A stretch of DNA of 64,000 bases. It comes from Halomonas sp. Bachu 37. Its GTDB lineage: Bacteria > Pseudomonadota > Gammaproteobacteria > Pseudomonadales > Halomonadaceae. Each line of letters starts with the position of its first letter. Position 1 is the first letter of the stretch. Positions 34,199 through 43,294 of this stretch are shown in pieces. The notes below the pieces were generated by a model. That model was not told the origin of the DNA. It searched no databases and saw nothing but the letters and a program-made list of their open reading frames with translations. The position numbers and the translations under genes are program-made. The stretch is taken from the NCBI RefSeq assembly GCF_039691755.1, contig NZ_CP137552.1, positions 1,674,001-1,738,000 on the forward strand, read 5' to 3'.

Positions 34199-35953
34199 TT
34201 ATGACTCCTCACCGCCACGGCCGCCCTGGATGGCGGATAGCCGGGCGGCGTTCTGCTGACTGACCTGGGCGCGGGGTTTCTTGGCGAACTGGGCCAGGAC
34301 CTGGTCGCGGGGGCCGAACATGCTCACCTGCCCTTCCTTCATCACCAGCAACTTGTCCATGTTCTTGAGCACACTGGTGCGATGGCTGATGACGAACAGG
34401 GTGGTGCCTTCGGCCTTGAGCTGGGCGATCGATTGGCTGAGCGCGCGTTCACCGGCGTCGTCCAGGTTGGCGTTGGGCTCGTCCAGCACCAGCAGCACGG
34501 GATTGCCGTAAAGGGCGCGCGCCAGGCCGATGCGCTGACGCTGGCCACCGGAGAGCGCACCGCATGTCGAGGAGATCACCGTGTCGTAGCCGTTGGACAG
34601 TTCCAGGATCATTTCATGAACCCCGGCCTTCTTGGCGGCTTCGACCACCTTTTGCGGGTCGATGTTGCCAAAGCGAGCGATGTTTTCGCTGATGCTGCCG
34701 TCGAACAGTTCGATATCCTGAGGCAAATAGCCGATATAGGGGCCGATCTCGTCGCGGTTGTACTGGGTGATCTCGCCGCCGTCGAGGCGAACATCGCCGA
34801 CCTGGGAGGGCCAGATGCCCAGCAGCACGCGGGCCAGGGTGGATTTACCGGCGGCGCTGGGGCCGATGATGCCGATATGTTCGCCCTTGCCTACGCTGAA
34901 GTTGATGCCGCGAATGGTCGCCATGCGCGATCCGGGCGGTGCCGCCGCAACGCCTTCCAGGCTGATCTCGCCCTTGGGCGCAGGCAGTGACATGCGCTTC
35001 TGCTCGTCGGGTATCTGGGTCAGTAGCTCGTTGAGCCGGTCGTAGGCGCCACGAGCGTTAACGAAGCCTTTCCAGCCGCCGATCATCTGGTCGATGGGTG
35101 CCAGGGCCCGGCCCATGAGGATGGAACCGGCGATCATCATGCCGGGAGTCATGTCGCCCTGCAGCACGAGGTATGCCCCCAATCCCAGGATCAGCGACTG
35201 GAACATCAAACGCAGCACCTTGGAGGTGTTCGTCAGGGCGCCCGCTCTGTCGCTGGCCTGTGACTGCTTGGACAGGAACTCATGGTGACGCTTGGACCAG
35301 CGCCCCATGATGCCGGGCAACATGCCCATGGCGTGGAGCACTTCGCTGTTGCGCAGGTTGGAGTTGGCCAGGTTCTGGGCCTGGATGTGTTCACTGTTGG
35401 CTTCGGCCAGCAGGCTCTTGGTCGCTTTCTCGTTGGCAACCGCCAGGCCCAACAGGATGATGCCCGCGCAGGTGGCGAAGATACCGAGCCACGGGTGGAA
35501 CAGGAACAGCACGCCCAGGTAGACCGGAACCCAGGGCGCATCGAAAAACGCGAACAGGCCGTTGCCGGTAAGAAACTGGCGCAGGCTGGTCAAGTCGTTC
35601 AGCGGCTGGGCGCTCTGGGTGCCCTGGGCCATCAGACTGCGGCGGAACATGGCACTGTAAAGCCGGGAATTGATGTTGGTATCGAGACGATTGCCCACCC
35701 GAACCAGCATGCGCGAACGCACCAGTTCCAGCCCGCCCATGATCATGAACAGGAACACCACCACGAGGGTCAGCATTACGAGGGTATCGAGACTCTGGGT
35801 CGTGAGTACGCGGTCGTAGACCTGGAGCATGTACATCGGCGGGACGAGCATCAGCAAATTGACGAACATGCTGAAAAAACCCACCGAAACGAACGAACCC
35901 TTGCAGGCCTTCAACGCACGCTGCAGATCCGTTGCTTCCTGTTGCTTTGCCAT
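34199..35953 (-). CDS. Type I secretion ABC transporter (PrtD/RsaD type)
   Basis: A 584-residue exporter without an N-terminal peptidase-like domain. The six-helix membrane domain opens with GSFVSVGFFSMFVNLLMLVP and MYMLQVYDRVLTTQSLDTLV, typical of the PrtD/AprD/RsaD branch that exports RTX proteases and S-layer proteins. The ATPase domain has Walker A GPSAAGKST (about 364), signature LSGGQRQ (about 468) and Walker B LLVLDEPNANLD. The ATG at 35953 is used; upstream codons would come from a REP-like repeat. The surface proteins at 3.4-15.3 kb are its obvious candidate substrates, but no substrate can be proven from sequence. Confidence 0.92.
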   Translation of the reverse strand: MAKQQEATDLQRALKACKGSFVSVGFFSMFVNLLMLVPPMYMLQVYDRVLTTQSLDTLVMLTLVVVFLFMIMGGLELVRSRMLVRVGNRLDTNINSRLYSAMFRRSLMAQGTQSAQPLNDLTSLRQFLTGNGLFAFFDAPWVPVYLGVLFLFHPWLGIFATCAGIILLGLAVANEKATKSLLAEANSEHIQAQNLANSNLRNSEVLHAMGMLPGIMGRWSKRHHEFLSKQSQASDRAGALTNTSKVLRLMFQSLILGLGAYLVLQGDMTPGMMIAGSILMGRALAPIDQMIGGWKGFVNARGAYDRLNELLTQIPDEQKRMSLPAPKGEISLEGVAAAPPGSRMATIRGINFSVGKGEHIGIIGPSAAGKSTLARVLLGIWPSQVGDVRLDGGEITQYNRDEIGPYIGYLPQDIELFDGSISENIARFGNIDPQKVVEAAKKAGVHEMILELSNGYDTVISSTCGALSGGQRQRIGLARALYGNPVLLVLDEPNANLDDAGERALSQSIAQLKAEGTTLFVISHRTSVLKNMDKLLVMKEGQVSMFGPRDQVLAQFAKKPRAQVSQQNAARLSAIQGGRGGEES

Positions 35954-36050
35954 GGGGCGGTTCACCGTTGATTCAAAGGGCGTCAAGCGCGGAAATTTAA
36001 TCGCGGCAGCATAACAGAAATGCCCTTCGCCGGGGTAGGGGTCTAAAGGG

Positions 36051-36083
36051 TGAGACCGGAAACCCTCGCCAGGCGGGGCTGGC
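36051..36083. repeat. REP-like repeat, partial copy
   Basis: It shares GGAAACCCTCGCC and a decayed GGCGGGGCTGGC core with the element at 32608-32685. It lies just upstream of the type I ABC gene. Confidence 0.5.
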
Positions 36084-36131
36084 ATGAGTGAGCAGCCACA
36101 ATGTAGTAGCCGTTACCATGGTAGGCCCTAG

Positions 36132-36160
36132 TAGGCCCTAATAGACCTTGTTAGGGCCTA
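36132..36160 (+). promoter_or_regulatory. Palindromic operator/promoter of a toxin-antitoxin operon
   Basis: TAGGCCCTAA and TTAGGGCCTA form a perfect 10-bp inverted repeat with a nine-base centre, and GTAGGCCCTA is directly repeated at 36121 and 36131. The right arm overlaps a candidate -35 (TTGTTA, 36148-36153), with TAGCAT as -10 (36171-36176, spacing 17). This is the expected arrangement for autorepression by an antitoxin or TA complex. Confidence 0.5.
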
Positions 36161-36203
36161 TGAATCCGAATAGCATGTTGACAAGGGCACTCGTGGAGGC
36201 ACC

Positions 36204-36440
36204 ATGACTACCGAAACACTCGAACATCTACGCTCACAGATTTCGTCTCTCTCTCAGCCGGAACGTGCGGCGCTGGCTCGCGAGCTCATAATGAGCCTGG
36301 ACGGCCCCATTGATGACTCCGTTGAGCAAGCTTGGAACGATGAGATCGTTCAGCGTGTCGCCAAGGTAAGAAGCGGCAATGCCACACTGCTTAGCCGTGC
36401 AGAATTCCGATCAAAGGTGCGCAAGAGGATAGACCAGTAA
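36204..36440 (+). CDS. Addiction-module antitoxin (PF09720-like)
   Basis: A 78-residue protein of the putative addiction-module family: ISSLSQPERAALARELIMSL at the start, then DSVEQAWNDEIVQRVAKVRS. Such proteins neutralise a ParE/RelE-like toxin encoded next to them. GGAGG lies six bases before the ATG. The toxin gene starts two bases after its stop, so both are one operon, probably repressed through the palindrome at 36132-36160. Confidence 0.8.
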   Translation: MTTETLEHLRSQISSLSQPERAALARELIMSLDGPIDDSVEQAWNDEIVQRVAKVRSGNATLLSRAEFRSKVRKRIDQ

Positions 36441-36442
36441 CA

Positions 36443-36757
36443 GTGCGAACAGTAAGGATACTGGAAGAAGCCTCGCAGGAAGCGACCGAGGCAGCAGCAT
36501 GGTACGAAAGCGAGCAACCTGGGCTTGGAGCCGAGTTCTTTGTAGCTGTTGATGCTGCCATTGATGTGATCGAAGAAAATCTTATCCCTTTATCTCCTCT
36601 CCCCAAAGAAGCTGGCAGTACCGGTGCGAAACGGCTGATTCTAGAGCGCTTCCCCTACGATATAGTCGCCATTGAATTACCCGAAGGAGCGGTTGTAATA
36701 GCCGTTGCCCACCACTCCCGAAAGCCAGGTTATTGGCGGGAACGCAGTAAGCCCTAA
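36443..36757 (+). CDS. RelE/ParE family toxin
   Basis: A 104-residue ParE-like protein: EEASQEATEAAAWYESEQPG, the typical first helix pair, and RFPYDIVAIELPEGAVVIAV, ending HHSRKPGYWRER. This HxxRxPxYWxxR end is standard for the ParE branch, which usually poisons gyrase; RelE-type relatives cut mRNA. The start is GTG, two bases after the antitoxin stop. It is intact and the right length, so probably functional. Confidence 0.8.
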   Translation: MRTVRILEEASQEATEAAAWYESEQPGLGAEFFVAVDAAIDVIEENLIPLSPLPKEAGSTGAKRLILERFPYDIVAIELPEGAVVIAVAHHSRKPGYWRERSKP

Positions 36758-36819
36758 CGCTAGCCATCCCCTGACCTTCTGCTGCCAGGTTTGGCCCACG
36801 CTGTGTGACATGATTCGTG

Positions 36820-36898
36820 GTAGGAGCGTGCGTAAGCCGCGCGAGGGTTTGGTGCTGTAACCTGTGAACCCCTCGCCCGGCGGAGCCGGCTTATCACC
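36820..36898. repeat. REP-like repeat between two toxin-antitoxin pairs
   Basis: An element of about 79 bp beginning GTAGGAGCGTGC and ending AGCCGGCTTATCACC, with the core CTCGCCCGGCGGAGCCGGC. It can fold on itself through CGCGAGGGTT and AACCCCTCGC. It lies in the gap between the convergent TA operons. Confidence 0.55.
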
Positions 36899-36922
36899 TG
36901 CCTTTCTGCTTCAGGTGTTCGT

Positions 36923-37207
36923 TCAGTGGGAGGCTAGTTCTTTAAAGAACGCTGGGTTGTCCTGAATTGCTGCCAGTACCTTGGCTGCGAGTCCAGTGGG
37001 GTTGCGGCGCTTGGTTTCCCAGCTTTTGATTGTATCAACGCTGGTACCCATGGCATTGGCAAATTCCGCCTGGGAAACATGTAACCTTGTTCGAATAGCC
37101 TTTACATCGGCCACTTCATGACGTGTGACACGGCTTGCCTGGGCCTTGCCCTGTTCGATATCAACAGCTTCCTGCAGTGATGATTGGAGTTCGTCAAAAA
37201 TGTTCAT
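36923..37207 (-). CDS. HTH antitoxin (NadS/HigA type)
   Basis: A 94-residue protein with a Cro/C1-type helix-turn-helix in the second half (LHVSQAEFANAMGTSVDTIK, then SWETKRRNPTGLAAKVL). It should bind both the operon promoter and the toxin encoded just before it. Its ATG overlaps the toxin stop by four bases. Toxin-first order is typical of higBA-like systems. Confidence 0.85.
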   Translation of the reverse strand: MNIFDELQSSLQEAVDIEQGKAQASRVTRHEVADVKAIRTRLHVSQAEFANAMGTSVDTIKSWETKRRNPTGLAAKVLAAIQDNPAFFKELASH

Positions 37208-37542
37208 TTGGAAACCTCCCCCTTCAAATGGTGAGTCAGGGCCTTCAATGTGGCTTTTTCGGCTGGCGTTAGACTGTCTTTCACGCTCTTGGGATAGGCC
37301 AGTATCAGGTAAATGACTTCTGCGGTAGCCAGAAAGTAAATAACCCGAGCGCCGCCACGTTTTCCTTGATGTTCAAACGCCATACGGACTTTGCGCAGCC
37401 CACCTGTGCCTCGAATAAGGTCACCTTTATCGGGCTGAGCGATGAGGATGCGTTGGAGTTCCTTCAGTTCATCATCTGAAGCCATAGCTTGGATCTGTCG
37501 GGTAAAGGTCGGCGTTTCGATAAATTCGATGGCATGACTCAC
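37204..37542 (-). CDS. RelE/HigB family toxin
   Basis: A 112-residue RelE-superfamily protein: FIETPTFTRQIQAMASDDEL, then IRGTGGLRKVRMAFEHQGKR and GGARVIYFLATAEVIYLILA. The GLRKVR...GARVIY pattern is typical of the branch paired with NadS/HigA antitoxins, which act as ribosome-dependent mRNases. The start is GTG at 37542 with AAGGAT upstream; the nearby ATG is out of frame. It is intact and first in a two-gene operon. Confidence 0.8.
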   Translation of the reverse strand: MSHAIEFIETPTFTRQIQAMASDDELKELQRILIAQPDKGDLIRGTGGLRKVRMAFEHQGKRGGARVIYFLATAEVIYLILAYPKSVKDSLTPAEKATLKALTHHLKGEVSK

Positions 37543-37623
37543 ATCAAGCGCATCCTTCAGTCAACGCATCATAGCATGTACATAGTACACCTAAGTAGAG
37601 CAAGACGTCGATATGGATAACCC

Positions 37624-37680
37624 GTGCGAGTTTATGTGGGTGGCTGAGTCTGGAAACCCTCGCCGGCTGAGCCGGCCTAC
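37624..37680. repeat. REP-like repeat between the TA operon and glyA
   Basis: It contains TGGAAACCCTCGCC and GGCTGAGCCGGCCT, matching the element at 32608-32685 in its central part. It lies in the 234-bp gap between 37542 and 37777, which holds no gene. Confidence 0.55.
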
Positions 37681-37715
37681 TATCGGAATTCGAAGGGAGT
37701 TTGGGCCAGACAGGC

Positions 37716-37740
37716 AAACGCCCGGCTGAACCGGGCGTTT
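37716..37740. terminator. Terminator after glyA
   Basis: AAACGCCCGG-CTGAA-CCGGGCGTTT is a perfect 10-bp stem 37 bases after the glyA stop. It works in both directions, with T-rich DNA (GTTATTTT) following on the plus strand and TTT within the stem on the minus strand. Confidence 0.8.
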
Positions 37741-37776
37741 GTTATTTTAGTCAGCTAAAACGCCAACCAGGAGTGC

Positions 37777-39042
37777 TTAACGATATACCGGGAAGCGGGA
37801 GCAGATTTCCTCCACCTTGCCTTTCACTTGCGCTTCGATGTCAGCGGTGTCTTCACCCTTGGCCAGAACATCGAGGATATCGCAGATCCAGGTGGCCAGG
37901 TCGCCACAATCGTCTTCATCGAAGCCACGAGTGGTCACGGCGGGGGTGCCGATCCGCAGGCCGGAGGTGACGAACGGGCTTTGCGGGTCGTTGGGCACGG
38001 CGTTCTTGTTGACGGTGATGTGCGCCCGGCCCAGGGCGGCATCGGCATCCTTTCCGGTAACGCCCTGCTTGATCAGCGACAGCAGAAAGAGATGATCTTC
38101 GGTGCCGCCGGAGACGATGTCGTAACCACGCTCGATGAAAACCCCCGCCATGGCCTGGGCATTGCTGACCACTTGCTGCTGGTAAGTCTTGAACTCGGGC
38201 TCCATGGCTTCCTTGAAGCAGACCGCCTTGGCGGCGATGGCATGCATCAAGGGGCCGCCCTGCCCGCCCGGGAAGACGGCGGATTGCAGCTTCTTCTCGA
38301 TATCGGCGTCGTTTTCGGCGGAGAGGATCAAGCCGCCACGCGGGCCGCGCAGAGTCTTGTGGGTGGTGGTGGTGACCACATGGGCGTGGGGCACGGGGCT
38401 GGGGTAGACGCCGCCCGCCACCAGGCCGGCCACGTGAGCCATGTCGACCAGCAGGTAAGCACCCACTTCATCGGCGATTTCACGGAACCTGGCCCAATCG
38501 ATGACCTGCGAGTAGGCGGAGAAGCCGGCGATGATCAACTTCGGCTTATGTTCACGGGCCAGGCGCGCCACTTCTTCGTAATCGATCAGCTCCTGCTCGT
38601 TCAAGCCGTACTGGATAGCGTTGTAGTGCTTGCCCGAGAAGTTGGGCTTGGCGCCGTGGGTCAGGTGACCGCCAGCGTCCAGGCTCATGCCCAGCACCGT
38701 ATCACCCGGCTTGACCAGCGCCTGAAATACCGCGCTGTTGGCCTGGGAGCCGGAGTGCGGCTGGACGTTGGCATAGGTGGCGTCGAACAGCTGCTTGGCA
38801 TAGTCGATCGCCAGGTTTTCGACGATATCGACGAACTCGCAGCCACCATAGTAACGCTTGCCGGGGTAACCTTCCGCGTACTTGTTGGTCAGCTGGCTGC
38901 CTTGGGCTTCCAGTACGCGGGGGCTGGTGTAGTTTTCGGACGCGATCAATTCGATGTGGGCTTCCTGGCGGGCCACTTCCTGGTTAATGGCATCCAACAG
39001 GGCGTCATCGAATCCGGCAATTGTCATGTCACGGCTGAACAT
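37777..39042 (-). CDS. glyA: Serine hydroxymethyltransferase
   Basis: A 421-residue PLP enzyme that converts serine and tetrahydrofolate to glycine and 5,10-methylene-tetrahydrofolate. It shows [20 protein letters not shown], the tetrahydrofolate-side loop [18 protein letters not shown], and the PLP-lysine motif [14 protein letters not shown] at about residue 229. Length is normal. It has its own terminator. It marks the start of a conserved chromosomal segment beyond the TA/REP junction. Confidence 0.97.
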   Translation of the reverse strand: MFSRDMTIAGFDDALLDAINQEVARQEAHIELIASENYTSPRVLEAQGSQLTNKYAEGYPGKRYYGGCEFVDIVENLAIDYAKQLFDATYANVQPHSGSQANSAVFQALVKPGDTVLGMSLDAGGHLTHGAKPNFSGKHYNAIQYGLNEQELIDYEEVARLAREHKPKLIIAGFSAYSQVIDWARFREIADEVGAYLLVDMAHVAGLVAGGVYPSPVPHAHVVTTTTHKTLRGPRGGLILSAENDADIEKKLQSAVFPGGQGGPLMHAIAAKAVCFKEAMEPEFKTYQQQVVSNAQAMAGVFIERGYDIVSGGTEDHLFLLSLIKQGVTGKDADAALGRAHITVNKNAVPNDPQSPFVTSGLRIGTPAVTTRGFDEDDCGDLATWICDILDVLAKGEDTADIEAQVKGKVEEICSRFPVYR

Positions 39043-39193
39043 CGGCGAGAAACCTCATAACGAAACGTGCAAGCTTGGAAGAAGTCAGGCGCTCATCATA
39101 GCGCAGCATGACGCGGGTTTCATGGAATCCGCGTCACGTATTGCATGAGCGAGGCTCATGTTATTGGAAGTATCGCCAGCTCATGTTACGAGC

Positions 39194-40606
39194 TCAGCGG
39201 GTTTCCACCTGAACGTCGAGCTGCCGCGATACTCCCAGGGGGTCGTTGGTGTAGGTTTCCAGATTGCTCTCCGCTGGCAGATCGATGTTGATCTCGAGTT
39301 CCTCGGCGCTACCTTCCAGCAACGTGACCAGGCCGAGCAGCACCTGCTGCACCTCGGGGCCGAACATCATGCCGAATCCTTGAGCCTGGGTTCGCGCCTG
39401 CTCGATCAGCTGTGCTTCGCTGATGCCTTCAAGGGCGGCCCCGACCGTTACCAGCCGGGAAAAGAGACCCATGTCGCTGAGCGTGAGCGAGAGATCACCG
39501 CCGAGCAGCGTAGCGGCATCTAATAGGCTGGTATCGTGGAAGGCCTCCATGGGTTCGGCGTTGTTGGGCAGGATCAACGGTACGTTCATGTCGAACAGCA
39601 GGCGCATCGCATTGTCGATGTTGATATTGCTGTCTCCACCCAGCACGCTATGGCCTTCCTGCTGTTCCCAGCGTCCGGTAAAACCGGCGTCCAGCTTGAG
39701 CTGCCCGCTGCCATCGGTGAGCACGTTGCTGGCCATGCGCATCTGGGCGCGCTCGGCCGCCGGCGCCATGGCGATCATGCGTTCGAGGTCGATCTCGAAG
39801 GCGTCGAGCTGCATGCCGGCTTCGGCATCGCTGATGTCGCCGTCGATGCGCAACCGGTCGAAGCGGCCCACCAGCTGGTCGCTGTCGATCTGCATGTTCT
39901 CCAGCAACAGCAAGCCGAGCTGCTCCTCGCCTTTCTCCTGCAGCCCGGTGAGCTCTTCCAGCCGCATGCTTTCAAGCATCAACGAGCCGCTGCCGAAGCC
40001 TTCCAGGTTCTCCCCGGTGGCGGACAGGTTGGTCAATTCCAGCAGTCCGACCGCCTCGGCACTCAGCGATTCGCCGTAGATGCGTTCGACCTCCAGACGC
40101 CCCTGGCCACGCGCTCCGGTTTCTTCCATCAGCGCTTGCGCCGCATCCGAACTCAAGTCGACCATCAGTTGATCGATGGTCAAGCCGCCAAGGCGGTAAT
40201 CCTCTCCGGCCTGGGCATCGTAATGGGAATATACCGCTCGCGAAGGCTCGTTGAGAACGACCTCGTCTATGCTCAGCAAGACCAGGTCGGTCAGGGCATC
40301 CTCGATACGAATATCTTCCAAGGTGACGCGCTCCGGCTCGTCATAATCACCGTGGACGACATAGCTGCCGATGTGCAGCCGCTCCCCGTCTACGCTGGTA
40401 TAAACGACGTCTTCCGCCGTGTAGCGACTACGCAGAAAAGCATCGGAAAGCTCACCGATCTGCAGCTCGCCGCCATCGGCGAAAAGCGCCTGCAACTCGG
40501 CTTCAAGACGCTCGGTACTGGCAAAGGCCGGGGTGGCGCAAAACGCGGCGAAAGCGAAGACAGCGCCTGAGCGCAGCGAGTTGGCAGCAGTGGGAAAAAG
40601 CGGCAT
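39194..40606 (-). CDS. Uncharacterised exported protein (470 aa)
   Basis: The start at 40606 gives a signal peptide (SGAVFAFAAFCATPAFAS) with GGAGG upstream; the longer frame to 40675 lacks both. The mature protein is acidic and built of repeated amphipathic strands (for example LTIDQLMVDLSSDAAQALME; GSLMLESMRLEELTGLQEKG), recalling long beta-rich proteins of the DUF945/YdgA type or AsmA-like folds, but I do not recognise it firmly. It is probably periplasmic. It is monocistronic, between glyA and the ABC transporter pair. No function can be assigned. Confidence 0.6.
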   Translation of the reverse strand: MPLFPTAANSLRSGAVFAFAAFCATPAFASTERLEAELQALFADGGELQIGELSDAFLRSRYTAEDVVYTSVDGERLHIGSYVVHGDYDEPERVTLEDIRIEDALTDLVLLSIDEVVLNEPSRAVYSHYDAQAGEDYRLGGLTIDQLMVDLSSDAAQALMEETGARGQGRLEVERIYGESLSAEAVGLLELTNLSATGENLEGFGSGSLMLESMRLEELTGLQEKGEEQLGLLLLENMQIDSDQLVGRFDRLRIDGDISDAEAGMQLDAFEIDLERMIAMAPAAERAQMRMASNVLTDGSGQLKLDAGFTGRWEQQEGHSVLGGDSNINIDNAMRLLFDMNVPLILPNNAEPMEAFHDTSLLDAATLLGGDLSLTLSDMGLFSRLVTVGAALEGISEAQLIEQARTQAQGFGMMFGPEVQQVLLGLVTLLEGSAEELEINIDLPAESNLETYTNDPLGVSRQLDVQVETR

Positions 40607-40723
40607 CGAGTAACCTCCAGAAAGTATTAATCCAAGTTTAGCAAACCCGATGCCCCCTCGCTGCAGTAACGCCATGCGTAGGCCCCCATGCCCGGCAGAG
40701 CGCCGCGCTTCGAGGCATCGATC

Positions 40724-43294
40724 CTACGCCTCACCCAGCAGGCCGAGGCTGGCCGCCGGGGCTTGGCGGCGCAGGCCGCGGGACAGCAAGTGACCGATGA
40801 TGCCGATGAGTACGGCGCCGCCCAGAGGCAGCAGCAGCCAAAGCTCCCAATGCAGGCGCGGCGGCAAGTCGAGCCAGAACAGGTACAGGGCGGCGGTGGC
40901 AAGTTCGGCCAGTATCGCCGCCAGGAAACCGCTGGCGAAGCCCAGCAGGGCGAATTCCGCCCCCTGGATGCGCGAGATCATGCTGTTGCCGGCGCCGAAT
41001 ACCCGCAGCAGGCCGCTTTCGTGGGCGCGCACCGGCCGACTGGCGGTGAGGGCGGCGTAGAGCACGCTGATTCCCGCCAGCAACACCAGGGCCAGCACCA
41101 GCTCGATGGCGCGGGTCACTTGTCCCAGCACATCGCGCACCTGGCCGAGAATCGCTTCCACGTTGAGCAGGGTAACGCCGGGAAAGTCCGCAACCAGTTC
41201 ACGCACCAAACCTTGCTCCTGCTCTTCCAGATAGAACGCGGTGATGTAGCTGTGGCCGAAGCGTTCGAGCACTTCGGGCGGGAAGATGACGAAGAAGTTG
41301 GGCTTGAAGCTGTCCCAGTTCAGGCTGCGCAGGCTGGTGATCTCGGCGGTTATCTCCTCGCCGCCGATGGCGAAGGTCATTTCGTCGCCCAGTTCCAGCC
41401 CCAGACGCTCGGCCAGGCCGTCCTCGACCGAAATGGGCACCGACCGGGATTGCCGCTGGGCGTCCACTTGCGACATCCAACCCTCCTCGGCTCCATCCTG
41501 GATCTGATCCGCCGTGAACCACTCCCCGGCCACTACCCGGTTGCCCTCGGGCAGTTCGCTTTGCCAGGTCAGGTTAAGTTCCCGGCGCAAGGAGTTGTCG
41601 CCACGAGCCTCTTCCGGCACCACGTCCCTGGGCGGCTGTGAATTGATGGCGATGATGCGGCCTCGCACCATGGGATAGAGTGCGCTGCGGCTCTGCGCGG
41701 CCTCGGCGATCGCCTCTTCGAACGGGGCGCGCTCGGAAGGCTGGATGTTGATGGCGAAATAGTTGGGGGTGTCCTCTGGCAGTTGGTTCTGCCAGGTGTT
41801 CAACAGGTCACCGCGCACCATCACGATCATGGCCATGGCGAAGAAGGTAATGGAAAACGCCAGCAGTTGCCCCAGCCCGGCGCTTCGCCGCCGCGCCAGT
41901 TGGCGACCGCCCAAGCGCAGGGCCTGCGACCAGCCACCGATGCCGGGCAGGGCCTTGACCCCTTTCAGCAGGCCGTTCAACAGCACCGCGCTGATTCCCC
42001 ACAACAGGCCGAGCATGAGCATACCGCCCACCAGCAGACTCAAGGCAAGACTCAGGCTGCCGGAGTAGAGCCACAACAGTGCGCCAAATACCAAGCAGGC
42101 CACGCTCACCACCAGCCACGCCGAGGGCGGCAGTGGGTCCAGTTCCCGGCGCAGTACCTTGAGGGCACTGACGCGTTTCAGGCGCAACAGGGTCGGCCCG
42201 GCGAATCCCACCAGTACCGCAAGCGCCGTGAGCACGCCCAGCCCCAGCGGCATGACGCCGGGAGCCGGCAGTGTCATCGGCAGAAAATTGGCCAGCAGCC
42301 TTAGCAGAACGGCCTGACCCAAGAGCCCCAGCAGCGCGCCCAGTATTGATGCGACCAGGGCCAGCCCGGCCAGCTGCAGAGTGAATATCCACACCAGTTG
42401 CTGCTGGGTGGCGCCGAAGCAGCGCAGCAGTGCCGCGGTATCCAGATGGCGTTCGACATAACGCCGCGTGGCCATGGCGACCGCCACCCCGGCCAGCAGA
42501 ACCGCCGCCAGCCCGGCGATACCCAGGTAGCTTTCGGCGCGCTCCAGGGCGTTGCCCAGTTGCGGACGGTCATGGCGTACATCGCGCACTTCCACCCCGT
42601 CGCGGCGCAGCTGGTTCAAGCGCCCTTCCAGACTCTCCACAGCGGCGGGCGGGCCGGCGGCGAGCAGCTCGAATTCCACCCGCGAGCCCTCCTGGACCAG
42701 GCCGGTGGCGTCGAGGTCAGCGGTGTTCATCATCAAGCGTGGATTGAAACTACCGAACCCGGCGGACTGGTCGGGCTCGCGCTCGAGAATGCCGCCGACG
42801 GTGAGTTCGGCCCGACCCACCTGGACCTGCTGCCCGGTTTCGATCTCGAGCAGCAGCGTCAGGCGCGGATCGAGCCATACCTCGCCCGGTTGCGGCCCGG
42901 AGTCGATCAGCTCGATGCCCTCGCCCCGGTCCACGCGCACATTGCCATAGTGGGGATAGATGTCATCCACCGCCTTGAGGCTGGCCGGCTGGAAGCGTTC
43001 TCCCCGGCTGATCATCGAGACCAGATCGACCTGGTCGCTCAGGGTCAGTCCGGCATCGACCAGCTCCTGGCGCAATGCTTCGGAGAACGGTTCACGCTGC
43101 TCCAGCACCAGATCGCCGCCCAGCATCTGCCCGGCCTGGCGCTCGAGTCCACTATCCAGCCGATCGAGGAAGAAGGCGATCATGGTGGAGGCCGCCACCG
43201 CCAGAACCAGGGCGATAAACAGGGCGCGTACATCCGCGGCCCGCATGTCGCGTTTCAGGCCGCGCCAGGCCAGACGCAAGTTGGCATCGCTCAT
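40724..43294 (-). CDS. ABC transporter permease of the FtsX/YbbP type
   Basis: An 856-residue permease with ten transmembrane helices in two FtsX/MacB-like blocks, the first helix near residue 25 (ALFIALVLAVAASTMIAFFL). Large periplasmic domains lie between helix 1 and 2 and again in the second half (about 480-690). This matches YbbP, whose partner is YbbA and whose role (lipid or fatty-acid related export or lipoprotein release) is not settled. It overlaps the ATPase gene by four bases. Confidence 0.85.
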   Translation of the reverse strand: MSDANLRLAWRGLKRDMRAADVRALFIALVLAVAASTMIAFFLDRLDSGLERQAGQMLGGDLVLEQREPFSEALRQELVDAGLTLSDQVDLVSMISRGERFQPASLKAVDDIYPHYGNVRVDRGEGIELIDSGPQPGEVWLDPRLTLLLEIETGQQVQVGRAELTVGGILEREPDQSAGFGSFNPRLMMNTADLDATGLVQEGSRVEFELLAAGPPAAVESLEGRLNQLRRDGVEVRDVRHDRPQLGNALERAESYLGIAGLAAVLLAGVAVAMATRRYVERHLDTAALLRCFGATQQQLVWIFTLQLAGLALVASILGALLGLLGQAVLLRLLANFLPMTLPAPGVMPLGLGVLTALAVLVGFAGPTLLRLKRVSALKVLRRELDPLPPSAWLVVSVACLVFGALLWLYSGSLSLALSLLVGGMLMLGLLWGISAVLLNGLLKGVKALPGIGGWSQALRLGGRQLARRRSAGLGQLLAFSITFFAMAMIVMVRGDLLNTWQNQLPEDTPNYFAINIQPSERAPFEEAIAEAAQSRSALYPMVRGRIIAINSQPPRDVVPEEARGDNSLRRELNLTWQSELPEGNRVVAGEWFTADQIQDGAEEGWMSQVDAQRQSRSVPISVEDGLAERLGLELGDEMTFAIGGEEITAEITSLRSLNWDSFKPNFFVIFPPEVLERFGHSYITAFYLEEQEQGLVRELVADFPGVTLLNVEAILGQVRDVLGQVTRAIELVLALVLLAGISVLYAALTASRPVRAHESGLLRVFGAGNSMISRIQGAEFALLGFASGFLAAILAELATAALYLFWLDLPPRLHWELWLLLPLGGAVLIGIIGHLLSRGLRRQAPAASLGLLGEA

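Noticed and set aside
37828..39060. Long plus-strand open frame (410 codons) opposite glyA
   Set aside because: It mirrors a highly conserved housekeeping gene, has no recognisable domains and is a by-product of GC-rich codon use.
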